DNA from: GCA-002708315 sp964460905
Lineage (GTDB): Bacteria; Bacteroidota; Bacteroidia; Bacteroidales; F082
DNA length: 64,000 bases
Assembly (NCBI GenBank): GCA_964460905.1
Contig: CAYWRM010000004.1
Coordinates: 1 to 64,000 of the forward strand
Direction: 5' to 3'
Shown one piece after another: positions 17,101-24,784 of the stretch. Both the position numbers and the translations under genes were made by a program. The notes beneath the pieces are model-generated. The model did no database searches, had not been told where the DNA came from, and saw only the letters and a list, made by a program, of their open reading frames with translations. How positions within the stretch are numbered: the stretch's first letter is position 1; each line of letters begins with the position of its first letter.

Positions 17101-17565
17101 ATGAAAAAAGTTGTCATTGATAATCATGAAATATATTTATCAGAAGAAGTTCTGAGAATGTTCAAAATGTATCAACAAGACACTTCTAAAAAACACGAAG
17201 CTGGAGGGATATTAATTGGTCAGATAGTTAATCAGAATCTTGAAATACAAAAGATAACTGTACCGAACAAGTTTGATAAATCTTCAAGAAGATTATTTAA
17301 ACGGAATAAAGATGCTGCTCAAATAATTATCAATTATGAGTTTTATAATAGTGCGGGTACTTTGATTTATTTGGGAGAATGGCATACTCACCCGGAAAAT
17401 GTTCCAAAACCCTCTACAAGAGATATAATTATGATTAAGGAGCAGCATCAAAACAACATTCTGAATTCGGATCGGATTTTATTAATAATTGTTGGTTTAA
17501 AGGAGTTGTTTGTGGGGATTTATAATGGAGAAAAACTTAAATCCACCCATATTCCTTTTTATTGA
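17101..17565 (+). CDS. cap3: CBASS Cap3: JAB/JAMM deconjugating protease
   Basis: Zinc isopeptidase that removes CD-NTase from its conjugates and so tunes Cap2. It has 154 residues, a single JAB domain. The complete JAMM signature is visible: Glu33 in HEAGGILIG, then His95-x-His97-x7-Ser105-x2-Asp108 in GEWHTHPENVPKPSTRD. It starts 5 bp after cap2. The 3' end overlaps the beginning of the next small ORF. Confidence 0.93.
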   Translation: MKKVVIDNHEIYLSEEVLRMFKMYQQDTSKKHEAGGILIGQIVNQNLEIQKITVPNKFDKSSRRLFKRNKDAAQIIINYEFYNSAGTLIYLGEWHTHPENVPKPSTRDIIMIKEQHQNNILNSDRILLIIVGLKELFVGIYNGEKLKSTHIPFY

Positions 17566-17929
17566 TAACCACTTTACAAAAATTCTAAAAACAAAAAGAA
17601 GTGCTTTTTTGATCAAACCAAATATACTCAGATTGATGCAAAAGAACTCATCCGATAATGAAAAAGAAGTCTTAGTAGACCCATTACATTTAGAAGTATC
17701 GGGAAAAAGTAACTCAGTTTTCGATGACCCGGAATGGCAAAAAGTGTTTGGGGTTGATCACAACATGTTCCTACCTGTAAAAACAAAATGTAGGCCAAAA
17801 AATACAACAAGCAACTGGCATTGGCGGAAATATTTATCAGATCATATGCCACTCCAGGATTGGGAATTAGAAGACCTTAATATGTCTGATGAAGAGGCAA
17901 TTGAGGAAATCGTAAAGTGGGACAGATAG
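17525..17929 (+). CDS. Hypothetical protein at the end of the CBASS operon
   Basis: About 134 residues from ATG 17525, overlapping the end of cap3 by 41 bp; an internal TTG at 17609 or ATG at 17636 are alternative starts. No family recognised. The second half looks coding, with many charged and aromatic residues (NWHWRKYLSDHMPLQDWELE) and an acidic C-terminus (MSDEEAIEEIVKWDR). No signal peptide or membrane segment. The overlap suggests translational coupling to cap3, but it is not one of the standard CBASS genes. Confidence 0.5.
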   Translation: MEKNLNPPIFLFIDNHFTKILKTKRSAFLIKPNILRLMQKNSSDNEKEVLVDPLHLEVSGKSNSVFDDPEWQKVFGVDHNMFLPVKTKCRPKNTTSNWHWRKYLSDHMPLQDWELEDLNMSDEEAIEEIVKWDR

Positions 17930-17957
17930 GTGAAGTCTATTTGAAAGAGGGTGTAAA

Positions 17958-19442
17958 CTAAATAGATTTTAGTGCTTCTAATATTTTCACCATCGACAAG
18001 GTGTCTAACTCACAATAATCTAATAAATTAGAGGCAATTTCTGCTTGTTCTTCTGATGTTTTTCCGTCAAAAATCATTTCCTTCCAACCAGTAAGAGCCA
18101 TACCCCCATCTCGAATATTTAATCCCTCATAAGAAAATCCTGGAGCAAGCACTGGTAAAATATTCTTTATAGAATAGCTTCCTTTAAAATCCTGATGAAC
18201 ATAATACTGTTTACTGAATATCTCCATGAGATCAAAAAACCTTTGATTTATTCCAAGAATAAAGTCGGATAATTCCGGAATTGCTCCTGCCAAATCTTCA
18301 TTACATTTTCCTTCAAACTTTTTATTCCATACAATAACAGATCCTCTGTCACCAATATCTTCACGTAACCGATGAGCTAAATTGCTCATAGGATTCTCAA
18401 ATTGAGTCTGCAAAAACTCCTTGTGGATAAGTTCTTCGCCAGTTGCGTTCAATATGTGCAAGGAATACTGAAACGGCACCTGTTGATATGGATAACAGTC
18501 ATCAAAAACAGGAACGGCTTTAGGAAACGTCTCATAATCTAAAAAATATAACGGATACTCTAATTTTGACAATTCCTCTCTTATTTTATCCTCCTTAATA
18601 ATCGTATCTCCCGTGATAGTAGTATGCACGTGATTTGTTTGAGTTGGAGATAATTTATATTCCAGTGGAATATCCTCAATATGGAGCCAATTATTATCTA
18701 CCATTTCTTTAAGCTTCTTTTTGCTTGATCCAATACGCACAATATCGTGTACAGAATAATCAGGAACCTCGGGGTGACTATACGAAAAACTGGGACAGTG
18801 ATTGTTTCGTGATTTATAAATACAATTACATACTCTTGGTTCTTCCTCTCTATCCAGAAATCGTCTAGCGTCTTCTATTTGAATTTCAATATTTGGCTGA
18901 AGTTCCTCAACCTTTTCTGTAATATCTGTTTTCTCTAAAAGCAATTTGGGGACTATGTCACCATCTTTACGAAATTCTTTATTGATCTCAATGAGATTCA
19001 CCTGTCCAACAGCATATCCTGCCTTTTCTAAAACAACTTTTTGAAATGTTGCATCGTCTATGTGCACCTCTTTTTTTACATCTTGAGAACTTGATCCCTT
19101 TACCTCGTTAATAATCCAATATTGATTTTCCGCATTCCATTCCAAAATATCTACCATGGCATACAAACCATCTGCAAAGAAAGTAGCTTGAAAGATTTGT
19201 TTTTGTCCTTCGTCTAATAAACTATGAGTATCTGTTACGGCATCCATTTCCCGAGATTCGACCATTTCTCCTTCTGGATATAAATTTCTCGCCCACCCTT
19301 CAACTTCATTTCCCTGTTCAATTAGTTGTTGTGCAAAGTCAGACAACTTAACATCAGGAACAACTTCTCGTTTTTTCTTCCAAAGCCAAAAATGTTTAGG
19401 ACACTGGAGATAAAGCAAGAAATCAGATTTAGATATATACAT
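17958..19442 (-). CDS. DUF2779 protein: Cas4/RecB-like nuclease fused to RNase H-fold exonuclease domain
   Basis: Predicted DNA/RNA nuclease of 494 residues. The N-terminal half has the layout of a PD-(D/E)xK nuclease with an iron-sulfur cluster: Cys14 in LQCPKHFWLW, Asp98 in MVDILEW, Glu113-x-Lys115 in INEVKGSS, and Cys205, Cys207, Cys216 in RVCNCIYKSRNNHCPSF. The C-terminal half carries DEDD-type motif YFLDYETFP (Asp302, Glu304) and a late LDYCELDTLSMVKIL. This matches the DUF2779 family. It is convergent with the CBASS operon, 28 bp away, and its substrate and role are unknown. It may be an independent defence or repair gene carried by the element. Confidence 0.8.
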   Translation of the reverse strand: MYISKSDFLLYLQCPKHFWLWKKKREVVPDVKLSDFAQQLIEQGNEVEGWARNLYPEGEMVESREMDAVTDTHSLLDEGQKQIFQATFFADGLYAMVDILEWNAENQYWIINEVKGSSSQDVKKEVHIDDATFQKVVLEKAGYAVGQVNLIEINKEFRKDGDIVPKLLLEKTDITEKVEELQPNIEIQIEDARRFLDREEEPRVCNCIYKSRNNHCPSFSYSHPEVPDYSVHDIVRIGSSKKKLKEMVDNNWLHIEDIPLEYKLSPTQTNHVHTTITGDTIIKEDKIREELSKLEYPLYFLDYETFPKAVPVFDDCYPYQQVPFQYSLHILNATGEELIHKEFLQTQFENPMSNLAHRLREDIGDRGSVIVWNKKFEGKCNEDLAGAIPELSDFILGINQRFFDLMEIFSKQYYVHQDFKGSYSIKNILPVLAPGFSYEGLNIRDGGMALTGWKEMIFDGKTSEEQAEIASNLLDYCELDTLSMVKILEALKSI

Positions 19443-19629
19443 ATTAGTGTAATTTTTATCATGTTTTTACAAATATCGCAATTAATTGGCAACCCCAAGA
19501 GAGCTGTCCAACTAACAATTAAAACAAAAGGATATTCAAAAACTTGATTTTCGATTTTTCACAGGTAAAATAGTTTTGCCCGTAGGTCACTGGCACTCAA
19601 TTGTTCTTTGTTAAGCAAAACCTATTAAG

Positions 19630-19738
19630 CCGCTTATATAGCGGAATTCGAGAAACCATGACACAACAGTGGGGTTTGTAACCCGCAGGTCATCGGTTCG
19701 ATTCCGATAGGTGGCTCCATTTTCCGCACTATAAGCGG
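19630..19738. repeat. Imperfect inverted hairpins flanking a tRNA-Thr fragment
   Basis: CCGC-TTATATA-GCGG at 19630-19644 and CCGC-ACTATAA-GCGG at 19724-19738. Each folds on itself, and each is nearly the reverse complement of the other (two mismatches). They bracket the tRNA fragment and lie just upstream of a recombinase gene, as expected for recombinase-binding sites. The rest of the gene-free stretch 19443-19809 shows nothing recognisable. Confidence 0.6.
19671..19719 (+). pseudogene. tRNA-Thr 3' fragment (probable second attachment site)
   Basis: Contains the anticodon loop TTTGTAA (anticodon TGT, Thr), a good T-arm ATCGG-TTCGATT-CCGAT (19692-19708), acceptor strand AGGTGGC, discriminator T and encoded CCA at 19717-19719. 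No D-arm or matching 5' acceptor strand lies upstream, so it is only the 3' part of a tRNA. A 3' tRNA piece next to a tyrosine recombinase is the usual form of an attachment site carried by an integrating element. Confidence 0.75.
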
Positions 19739-19809
19739 GAAAAGTACTTACGAAAACACTCAAGTTGATGTGCCGACGACCCACGGAGTATATCCGTAGG
19801 TCATCTATC

Positions 19810-20703
19810 ATGTCTGAAATAAACAAACTCCATCACCGATTCTGCCAATATTCATTAACCTTTAAAGGAAACACCCCCAGGACTATTAAATGGTTTCAAA
19901 ATGATTTCAGATGGTTTCAAAGATTTGCCCATATTGAAAAAATTGAAGAACTAACAAAACAAATAATTGAGGATTGGATTTATAAAGGTAAATTGGAGAA
20001 TAATTGGGCAGCAACTACAATACGGCTACGCTTAAGTTCATTAAGTTTATTTTTAGATTGGTGTGTGAATGAGGATATTATTGACGCAAATCCATGCAAA
20101 CGAATCCCTAAACCTAAACTTCCTCAGCGATTACCAAAAAGTCTTACAAAAACTCAAACTGAACACTTACTGGATTGGACTAAAAACTTCTCTTTTACCT
20201 ACAAATTTGAGCGATTACGGGCAATAGCTATTATTGCTACATTTCTATATACAGGAATACGCAAAGCAGAACTAACAAACTTAAAACTTATAGATGTTGA
20301 TTTAGAAAATAGAACCCTCTATGTAAGGCTTGGTAAATGTGGGAAGGACAGAATACTTCCTCTACATCCTTTACTCATTGAAATACTTGCCGACTATATA
20401 AAAGATCGAAAACGCTTAAAGAAGTTTTGCCCCTATTTTTTCACATCCCTTATAAATGACGATAAAATGGGAGAATCAGTAATTAAACGACTTGTTGAAA
20501 AACTCCGTTCCAAAAGTGGGATTTATTTTTATCCACATATATTGAGACATACTTTTGCTACACTTATGCTTGAAGGTGGTTGTAATCTATTTGCGCTTTC
20601 CAAGATGTTGGGACATTCCGACATCAAAACCACAACGATTTATCTGGGAGCATCAAAGGCACATTTGGAGGAACAAATATCTAAGCATCCTATAAATTTT
20701 TAA
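19810..20703 (+). CDS. Tyrosine recombinase, XerC/D-like size (copy 1 of a pair)
   Basis: 297-residue site-specific recombinase from ATG 19810; the farther in-frame ATG at 19765 would read through the attachment region. N-terminal core-binding domain, then catalytic residues in TGIRKAELTNL (Arg), LGKCGKDRI (Lys), HILRHTFATLM (His, Arg), GHSDIKTT (His) and the Tyr in TIYLGAS. It is clearly paralogous to the convergent recombinase downstream; both share KPxLPxRLPxxLTK and YKFERxRxIAI. The stop codons of the two genes overlap. Probably acts at the nearby tRNA-Thr fragment and hairpins. Confidence 0.9.
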   Translation: MSEINKLHHRFCQYSLTFKGNTPRTIKWFQNDFRWFQRFAHIEKIEELTKQIIEDWIYKGKLENNWAATTIRLRLSSLSLFLDWCVNEDIIDANPCKRIPKPKLPQRLPKSLTKTQTEHLLDWTKNFSFTYKFERLRAIAIIATFLYTGIRKAELTNLKLIDVDLENRTLYVRLGKCGKDRILPLHPLLIEILADYIKDRKRLKKFCPYFFTSLINDDKMGESVIKRLVEKLRSKSGIYFYPHILRHTFATLMLEGGCNLFALSKMLGHSDIKTTTIYLGASKAHLEEQISKHPINF

Positions 20704-21587
20704 AGGAAAGAGACGCTTCCAAGACTTCTCTTTATTCCCTCCCTTGAAACCGACAAATATATTTGTGTCGTACTCACATTGCTATGCCCCAGAATCTCTT
20801 TTAACTTGAAAAGATTCATATCTGCATCACAAACGAGACGTGCAAAGGTGTGGCGAAGCATGTGAGGGGTAAACTTAATACCTGATTTTATTGAAATCTT
20901 ACGGCAAATTTCATGAATATTTTTTTCATACAATCGTTTATCTGAATGAATTCCGGTAAAAAACCATTTTGATTCTTTTCTTCTTCTGTTTCTTTCCTGA
21001 ATAAAACCTCTCAAAATCCCTGAAAGTTGAGGGTGTATAGGTACAATCCTATCTTTTCCACCCTTTCCTTTGTCTATGTATATTTCCTGAGAATCAATGT
21101 TAACATCAATTAATCTTAGGTGGAGCAATTCATTTAATCGCATTCCGGTAAAAAGAAAGGTGTAAAGAATGGCGATGTTTCTTGTTCTTTCAAATTTATA
21201 TAGCCAGCTGTACTGAATAGCATATTCAAAAACCGTTTGCACTTCTGATTTTGTAAGGCAACGTGGAAGCCTGTGAGGCAACCTTGGTTTTTCAATTCTA
21301 TCTGTTGGATTCTTCTTTACTATTCCCCTATTCACGCACCATTTATAATATGTTCTGAAACTTTGTAGATGAGTACGGTATGTTTTTGGTGACCAGACTT
21401 TTTTATTGCTGGTTGCTGCTAAATACTCACGTATTGCAGTTTCATTTACTTTCTTAATGCTTTCCGATTTTAAGTATTCAAGTAATCGCTCCATATGCCG
21501 AACAATCGTTCTATAGTTCTTTGCTGTCATGCCCCTTTCAATCATACAATAATTGCGGAACATCAACCTCGTATCTGAAAAATTCAT
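20700..21587 (-). CDS. Tyrosine recombinase, XerC/D-like size (copy 2 of a pair)
   Basis: 295-residue recombinase facing copy 1 tail to tail, overlapping it by 4 bp at TTAA. Catalytic set complete: TGMRLNELLHL (Arg), KGKGGKDRIVP (Lys), HMLRHTFARLV (His, Arg), GHSNVSTTQ (His) and the Tyr in IYLSVS. Its similarity to copy 1 extends over most of the protein, suggesting an old duplication or a co-acting pair. A terminator for an upstream minus-strand gene lies 13-41 bp before its start. Confidence 0.9.
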   Translation of the reverse strand: MNFSDTRLMFRNYCMIERGMTAKNYRTIVRHMERLLEYLKSESIKKVNETAIREYLAATSNKKVWSPKTYRTHLQSFRTYYKWCVNRGIVKKNPTDRIEKPRLPHRLPRCLTKSEVQTVFEYAIQYSWLYKFERTRNIAILYTFLFTGMRLNELLHLRLIDVNIDSQEIYIDKGKGGKDRIVPIHPQLSGILRGFIQERNRRRKESKWFFTGIHSDKRLYEKNIHEICRKISIKSGIKFTPHMLRHTFARLVCDADMNLFKLKEILGHSNVSTTQIYLSVSREGIKRSLGSVSFL

Positions 21588-21600
21588 TTAATAAAGGGTA

Positions 21601-21628
21601 AAAAAAGCAAGCAAGCGTTGGCTTGCTT
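21601..21628 (-). terminator. Minus-strand terminator between small ORF and recombinase
   Basis: Stem AAGCAAGC (21609-21616) / GCTTGCTT (21621-21628), loop GTTG, followed on the minus strand by GCTTTTTT. It would end transcription from the small minus-strand ORF at 21724-21924. Confidence 0.65.
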
Positions 21629-21723
21629 TGCGGAGGCTTATTCTTTTAGCATAATTTGTCAATTTGACAAAACAAATTTTTATCAAAAAAAAGAGCAGCA
21701 CCTACGCAGGGCTAACCGTAACA

Positions 21724-21924
21724 TCAAATTCCCGTCAAAGTTAACCTCACAATAATATTTCTCACTAAGTACTTTCCGGAAGCATAAACAAAATATAATG
21801 CTTCCTTCAGCCTTTCAGGTTCGTTCATTCCGATTTCATCGGAAGTGACATGAACACTTGTTCTAAAATTTTTATTCCGGTTTAGTAACGCCAAAAATTT
21901 AATTAACGGCGTGCCAGAAGCCAA
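21724..21924 (-). CDS. Small hypothetical protein (66 aa)
   Basis: Starts ATG 21924 and contains SDEIGMNEPERLKEALYFVY and a basic, hydrophobic end (YLVRNIIVRLTLTGI). No family recognised. It is divergent from the RadC-like gene with a 29-bp gap and is followed by a terminator on its own strand, which supports it being expressed. Confidence 0.4.
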   Translation of the reverse strand: MASGTPLIKFLALLNRNKNFRTSVHVTSDEIGMNEPERLKEALYFVYASGKYLVRNIIVRLTLTGI

Positions 21925-21953
21925 TATAAATCTTCAGGGCAGGAGTAAACAAA

Positions 21954-22427
21954 GTGAATAGTTCAGTTAATATCTTCAACTCAAATCTCGCAGAAATTAA
22001 TATCACCTATCGTAACAAGCAAAAGTACTCTGATATGAGAAAAGTTGCTTGTTCCAGTGATGCAGCAGAAGTTCTTCGTTCAATCTGGAGCGACCAGATA
22101 GAATACCGTGAAGAATTTGTGATTCTTTGCCTGAACCGTGCTAACAAAGTCCTTGGTTATTCAAAAATCTCTTCTGGCGGGACAGCAGGAACCGTTGCAG
22201 ATCCAAAAATCATTTTTCAGATTGCTCTTAAAGCAAATGCCTCCAGCATCATATTAGCGCACAACCATCCTTCAGGAAACACTGAACCAAGCGAATCTGA
22301 CAAAAACCTTACTGCCAAGCTTAAAAAAGCAGGATCTCTTCTTGAAATTCCAGTTCTTGATCATATTATTCTTACTGCCGACAATTATTTATCTTTTGAA
22401 GACGAAGGAGTATTGAATTTACCGTAA
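21954..22427 (+). CDS. RadC-like JAB domain protein
   Basis: 157 residues from GTG 21954, short compared with full RadC (about 220) and lacking the N-terminal HhH region. The JAB signature is complete: GYSKISSGGTAGTVAD, then HNHPSGNTEPSESDKNLTAKL. Proteins of this type are common on Bacteroidota mobile elements; their substrate is not known, and a role in DNA repair is doubted for the family. A strong hairpin follows the stop. Confidence 0.85.
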   Translation: MNSSVNIFNSNLAEINITYRNKQKYSDMRKVACSSDAAEVLRSIWSDQIEYREEFVILCLNRANKVLGYSKISSGGTAGTVADPKIIFQIALKANASSIILAHNHPSGNTEPSESDKNLTAKLKKAGSLLEIPVLDHIILTADNYLSFEDEGVLNLP

Positions 22428-22441
22428 TCCGCAAATAAAGA

Positions 22442-22476
22442 ATGAACTATCCGGAAATTCCGGATAGTTCATTTTA
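22442..22476 (+). terminator. Long perfect hairpin after the RadC-like gene
   Basis: 14-bp perfect stem ATGAACTATCCGGA (22442-22455) with TCCGGATAGTTCAT (22459-22472), three-base loop, followed by TTTT. Probably a terminator; its symmetry would also allow an operator role for the HTH gene that starts 90 bp later. Confidence 0.65.
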
Positions 22477-22564
22477 CAATAATACTCAACAAAACGATAA
22501 ACATATATCTCATTTTTTAGTGTCCTGTTCCATTTTTTGTACTTTTACATGCAATTAATTTATT

Positions 22565-22765
22565 ATGAATCGCATTAAAGAAGTGCTTGAAGAGCAGGGC
22601 AGAAGCCAAAAATGGTTAGCCATGAAACTTGGCAAGAGTTACAACATGGTTAATGCCTACGTATGTAACCGTCAACAGCCACGCCTGGAAACTCTGCATA
22701 AAATTGCAGACATTCTTGATGTTGATGTTATAATCCTTTTAGTTTCAAATAAAAAAGATAATTAA
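22565..22765 (+). CDS. XRE-type helix-turn-helix regulator heading the defence operon
   Basis: 66-residue stand-alone HTH protein: VLEEQGRSQKWLAMKLGKSY is the first part of the HTH and VNAYVCNRQQPRLETLHKIA the recognition helix and what follows. Size and place match controller (C) proteins of restriction-modification systems. Its stop overlaps the mod start codon by one base. A -7-like TACTTTTA lies about 20 bp upstream of the start. Probable role is to time or repress expression of the following seven genes. Confidence 0.82.
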   Translation: MNRIKEVLEEQGRSQKWLAMKLGKSYNMVNAYVCNRQQPRLETLHKIADILDVDVIILLVSNKKDN

Positions 22766-24780
22766 TGGATACTGACAAACTCGATCTTATGTCACCCGAT
22801 ATGGTGAACGAGAATTTTGAAAAACTGGCCTCCCTTTTTCCCAATTGTGTTACGGAAGGAGCTGAAGGCAAAGCCATAGATTTTGACCTCTTAAAGCAGG
22901 AACTCAATCATACTGTAGTTGAAGGTAACAAAGAACGCTACCGCTTAGAATGGCCTGGGAAAAAAGAATCCATTGTAACTGCCAATTTACCCACAACCAA
23001 AACTTTACGTCCCATACGTGAAGATTCGGTTGATTTTGACAATACTGAAAACCTATACATTGAGGGAGACAATCTTGAAGTACTCAAAATATTACAGGAA
23101 AGTTATTTGGGTAAGATAAAAATGATCTATATAGACCCCCCTTATAACACGGGAAAGGACTTTGTTTATAAAGATAATTTTACAGCAGATAAGGAACAGG
23201 AATTGTTTGATAGCGGACAAAAAGATGAATACAACCAACGCTTGGTAGTAAACCCTGACACTGCTGGACGATATCATTCAGACTGGCTAAGTCTGATTTA
23301 CCCAAGACTCAAACTAGCAAGAAACATACTTACTGATGATGGTGTAATTCTAATAAACATGGATGAGCATGAGATTGTAAATCTTACTAAAATTTTAGAA
23401 GAAGTATTTGGAGAAGATAATGACTTAGGAACAATTATTTGGGATAAACGTAATCCAAAAGGTGACTCAAAAGGAGTTGCATATCAACATGAATATATCG
23501 TTGCCTTTGCCAAGAATCGAGATGTATTTTTAAGATCTACAGAACTTATTAGACCCAAGAAGAATGCGCAAGTAATTTTAAATAAGGCCAAATCTTTATT
23601 TAAGAAAGTGTCAATAAACATTTCCCTAAATGAAATGAATAAAGAATTTGCTAAATGGATAAATGAACAGCATGAGTTTAGTGGGGGAGAAAGGGCGTAT
23701 AAACACATCGATGATAACGGGAAAGTTTATCGTGGCGTTTCAATGGCATGGCCAAATAAAAAGAAAGCTCCAGATGATTACTTTATTCCGTTAATTCATC
23801 CTATAACAAAAAAGGAATGTCCCATTCCTGATAGAGGATGGAGAAACCCATCTGCAACCATGAGAAAACTACAAGATAAGGGATTAATTCTATTTGGTGA
23901 AGATGAGTTAAAGCAACCCGAAAGGAAGTATCTTCTTGAAGAAAATATGCATGAGAATCTCCCATCCTTACTTTACTATGGAGGCAGTGATACTAATCTC
24001 TTGGAAGAATTAGATATTCCATTTGACACTCCGAAAGTAGTTTCTATTTGTATGGAACACATATTATCGTTCACCAAATCTGGAGATACTATTTTGGATT
24101 TCTTTTCAGGTTCTGCAACAACTGCTCATGCCACATTAAAATTGAATGCAGATGAAAATAGTGCCCGTAAATTCATTCAAGTGCAACTTCCTGAAAATAC
24201 TAATGAAAAAAGCGATGCCTTCAAAGCTGGATATAAAAATATTTGTGAAATTGGCAAGGAACGTATTCGTAGAGCTGGAAAGAAAATACTTAAGGATCTA
24301 AAAGAAAAAAAAGATGGTAAAAATACCGAGTTGGATTTTGATAGCGATTCTTCAAAAACCGACTATAAGTTAGATGCTGGGTTCCGAGTTTATCGTTTGG
24401 ATGAGAGCAATATGCAAGATGTGTATTACAAACCACAGGATTATAAACAAGACAAGTTGGAATTGTTCGAAGACAACGTAAAGCCAGATAGAACAGCAGA
24501 TGATTTATTGGCTCAGGTTATGTTGGATTGGGGCTTACCACTGTCACTTAAAATTGAACAGGCAAACATAAATGGGAAAAAAGTATTTAAAGTTGCCGAA
24601 AATTCACTCTTGGCTTGTTTTGATGTTGGTATTGATGAATCTTTTGCCAAAGTAATAGCCAAAGACAAACCATTAAGAATTGTTTTCAGAGACAATGGCT
24701 TTAAAGATGATACAGCCAAAGTAAATGTTAAACAATTACTTAAACAACTTAGTCCTGAAACTGAAATGAAAGTTATTTAA
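22765..24780 (+). CDS. mod: Type III site-specific DNA methyltransferase (Mod, N6-adenine)
   Basis: 671-residue methylase and specificity subunit. Beta-class motif order: IYIDPPYNTGKDF (Asp124-Pro-Pro-Tyr127) precedes the SAM-binding motif ILDFFSGSATTAHATLKLN. The region between, about residues 210-400, is the variable target-recognition part. It would modify host DNA to protect it from Res. Coupled to the HTH gene by a one-base overlap and followed after 4 bp by an AlbA_2 ATPase rather than directly by res, an unusual arrangement. Confidence 0.93.
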   Translation: MDTDKLDLMSPDMVNENFEKLASLFPNCVTEGAEGKAIDFDLLKQELNHTVVEGNKERYRLEWPGKKESIVTANLPTTKTLRPIREDSVDFDNTENLYIEGDNLEVLKILQESYLGKIKMIYIDPPYNTGKDFVYKDNFTADKEQELFDSGQKDEYNQRLVVNPDTAGRYHSDWLSLIYPRLKLARNILTDDGVILINMDEHEIVNLTKILEEVFGEDNDLGTIIWDKRNPKGDSKGVAYQHEYIVAFAKNRDVFLRSTELIRPKKNAQVILNKAKSLFKKVSINISLNEMNKEFAKWINEQHEFSGGERAYKHIDDNGKVYRGVSMAWPNKKKAPDDYFIPLIHPITKKECPIPDRGWRNPSATMRKLQDKGLILFGEDELKQPERKYLLEENMHENLPSLLYYGGSDTNLLEELDIPFDTPKVVSICMEHILSFTKSGDTILDFFSGSATTAHATLKLNADENSARKFIQVQLPENTNEKSDAFKAGYKNICEIGKERIRRAGKKILKDLKEKKDGKNTELDFDSDSSKTDYKLDAGFRVYRLDESNMQDVYYKPQDYKQDKLELFEDNVKPDRTADDLLAQVMLDWGLPLSLKIEQANINGKKVFKVAENSLLACFDVGIDESFAKVIAKDKPLRIVFRDNGFKDDTAKVNVKQLLKQLSPETEMKVI

Positions 24781-24784
24781 TATC

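Noticed and set aside
19671..19719. Intact tRNA-Thr gene
   Set aside because: No D-arm and no 5' acceptor strand complementary to AGGTGGC are found upstream.
19611..19826. Minus-strand ORF of 71 codons over the tRNA-Thr fragment
   Set aside because: Its translation (RNRTDDLRVTNP type) is the well-known false peptide obtained by translating a tRNA on the wrong strand; the DNA is a tRNA-Thr 3' piece.
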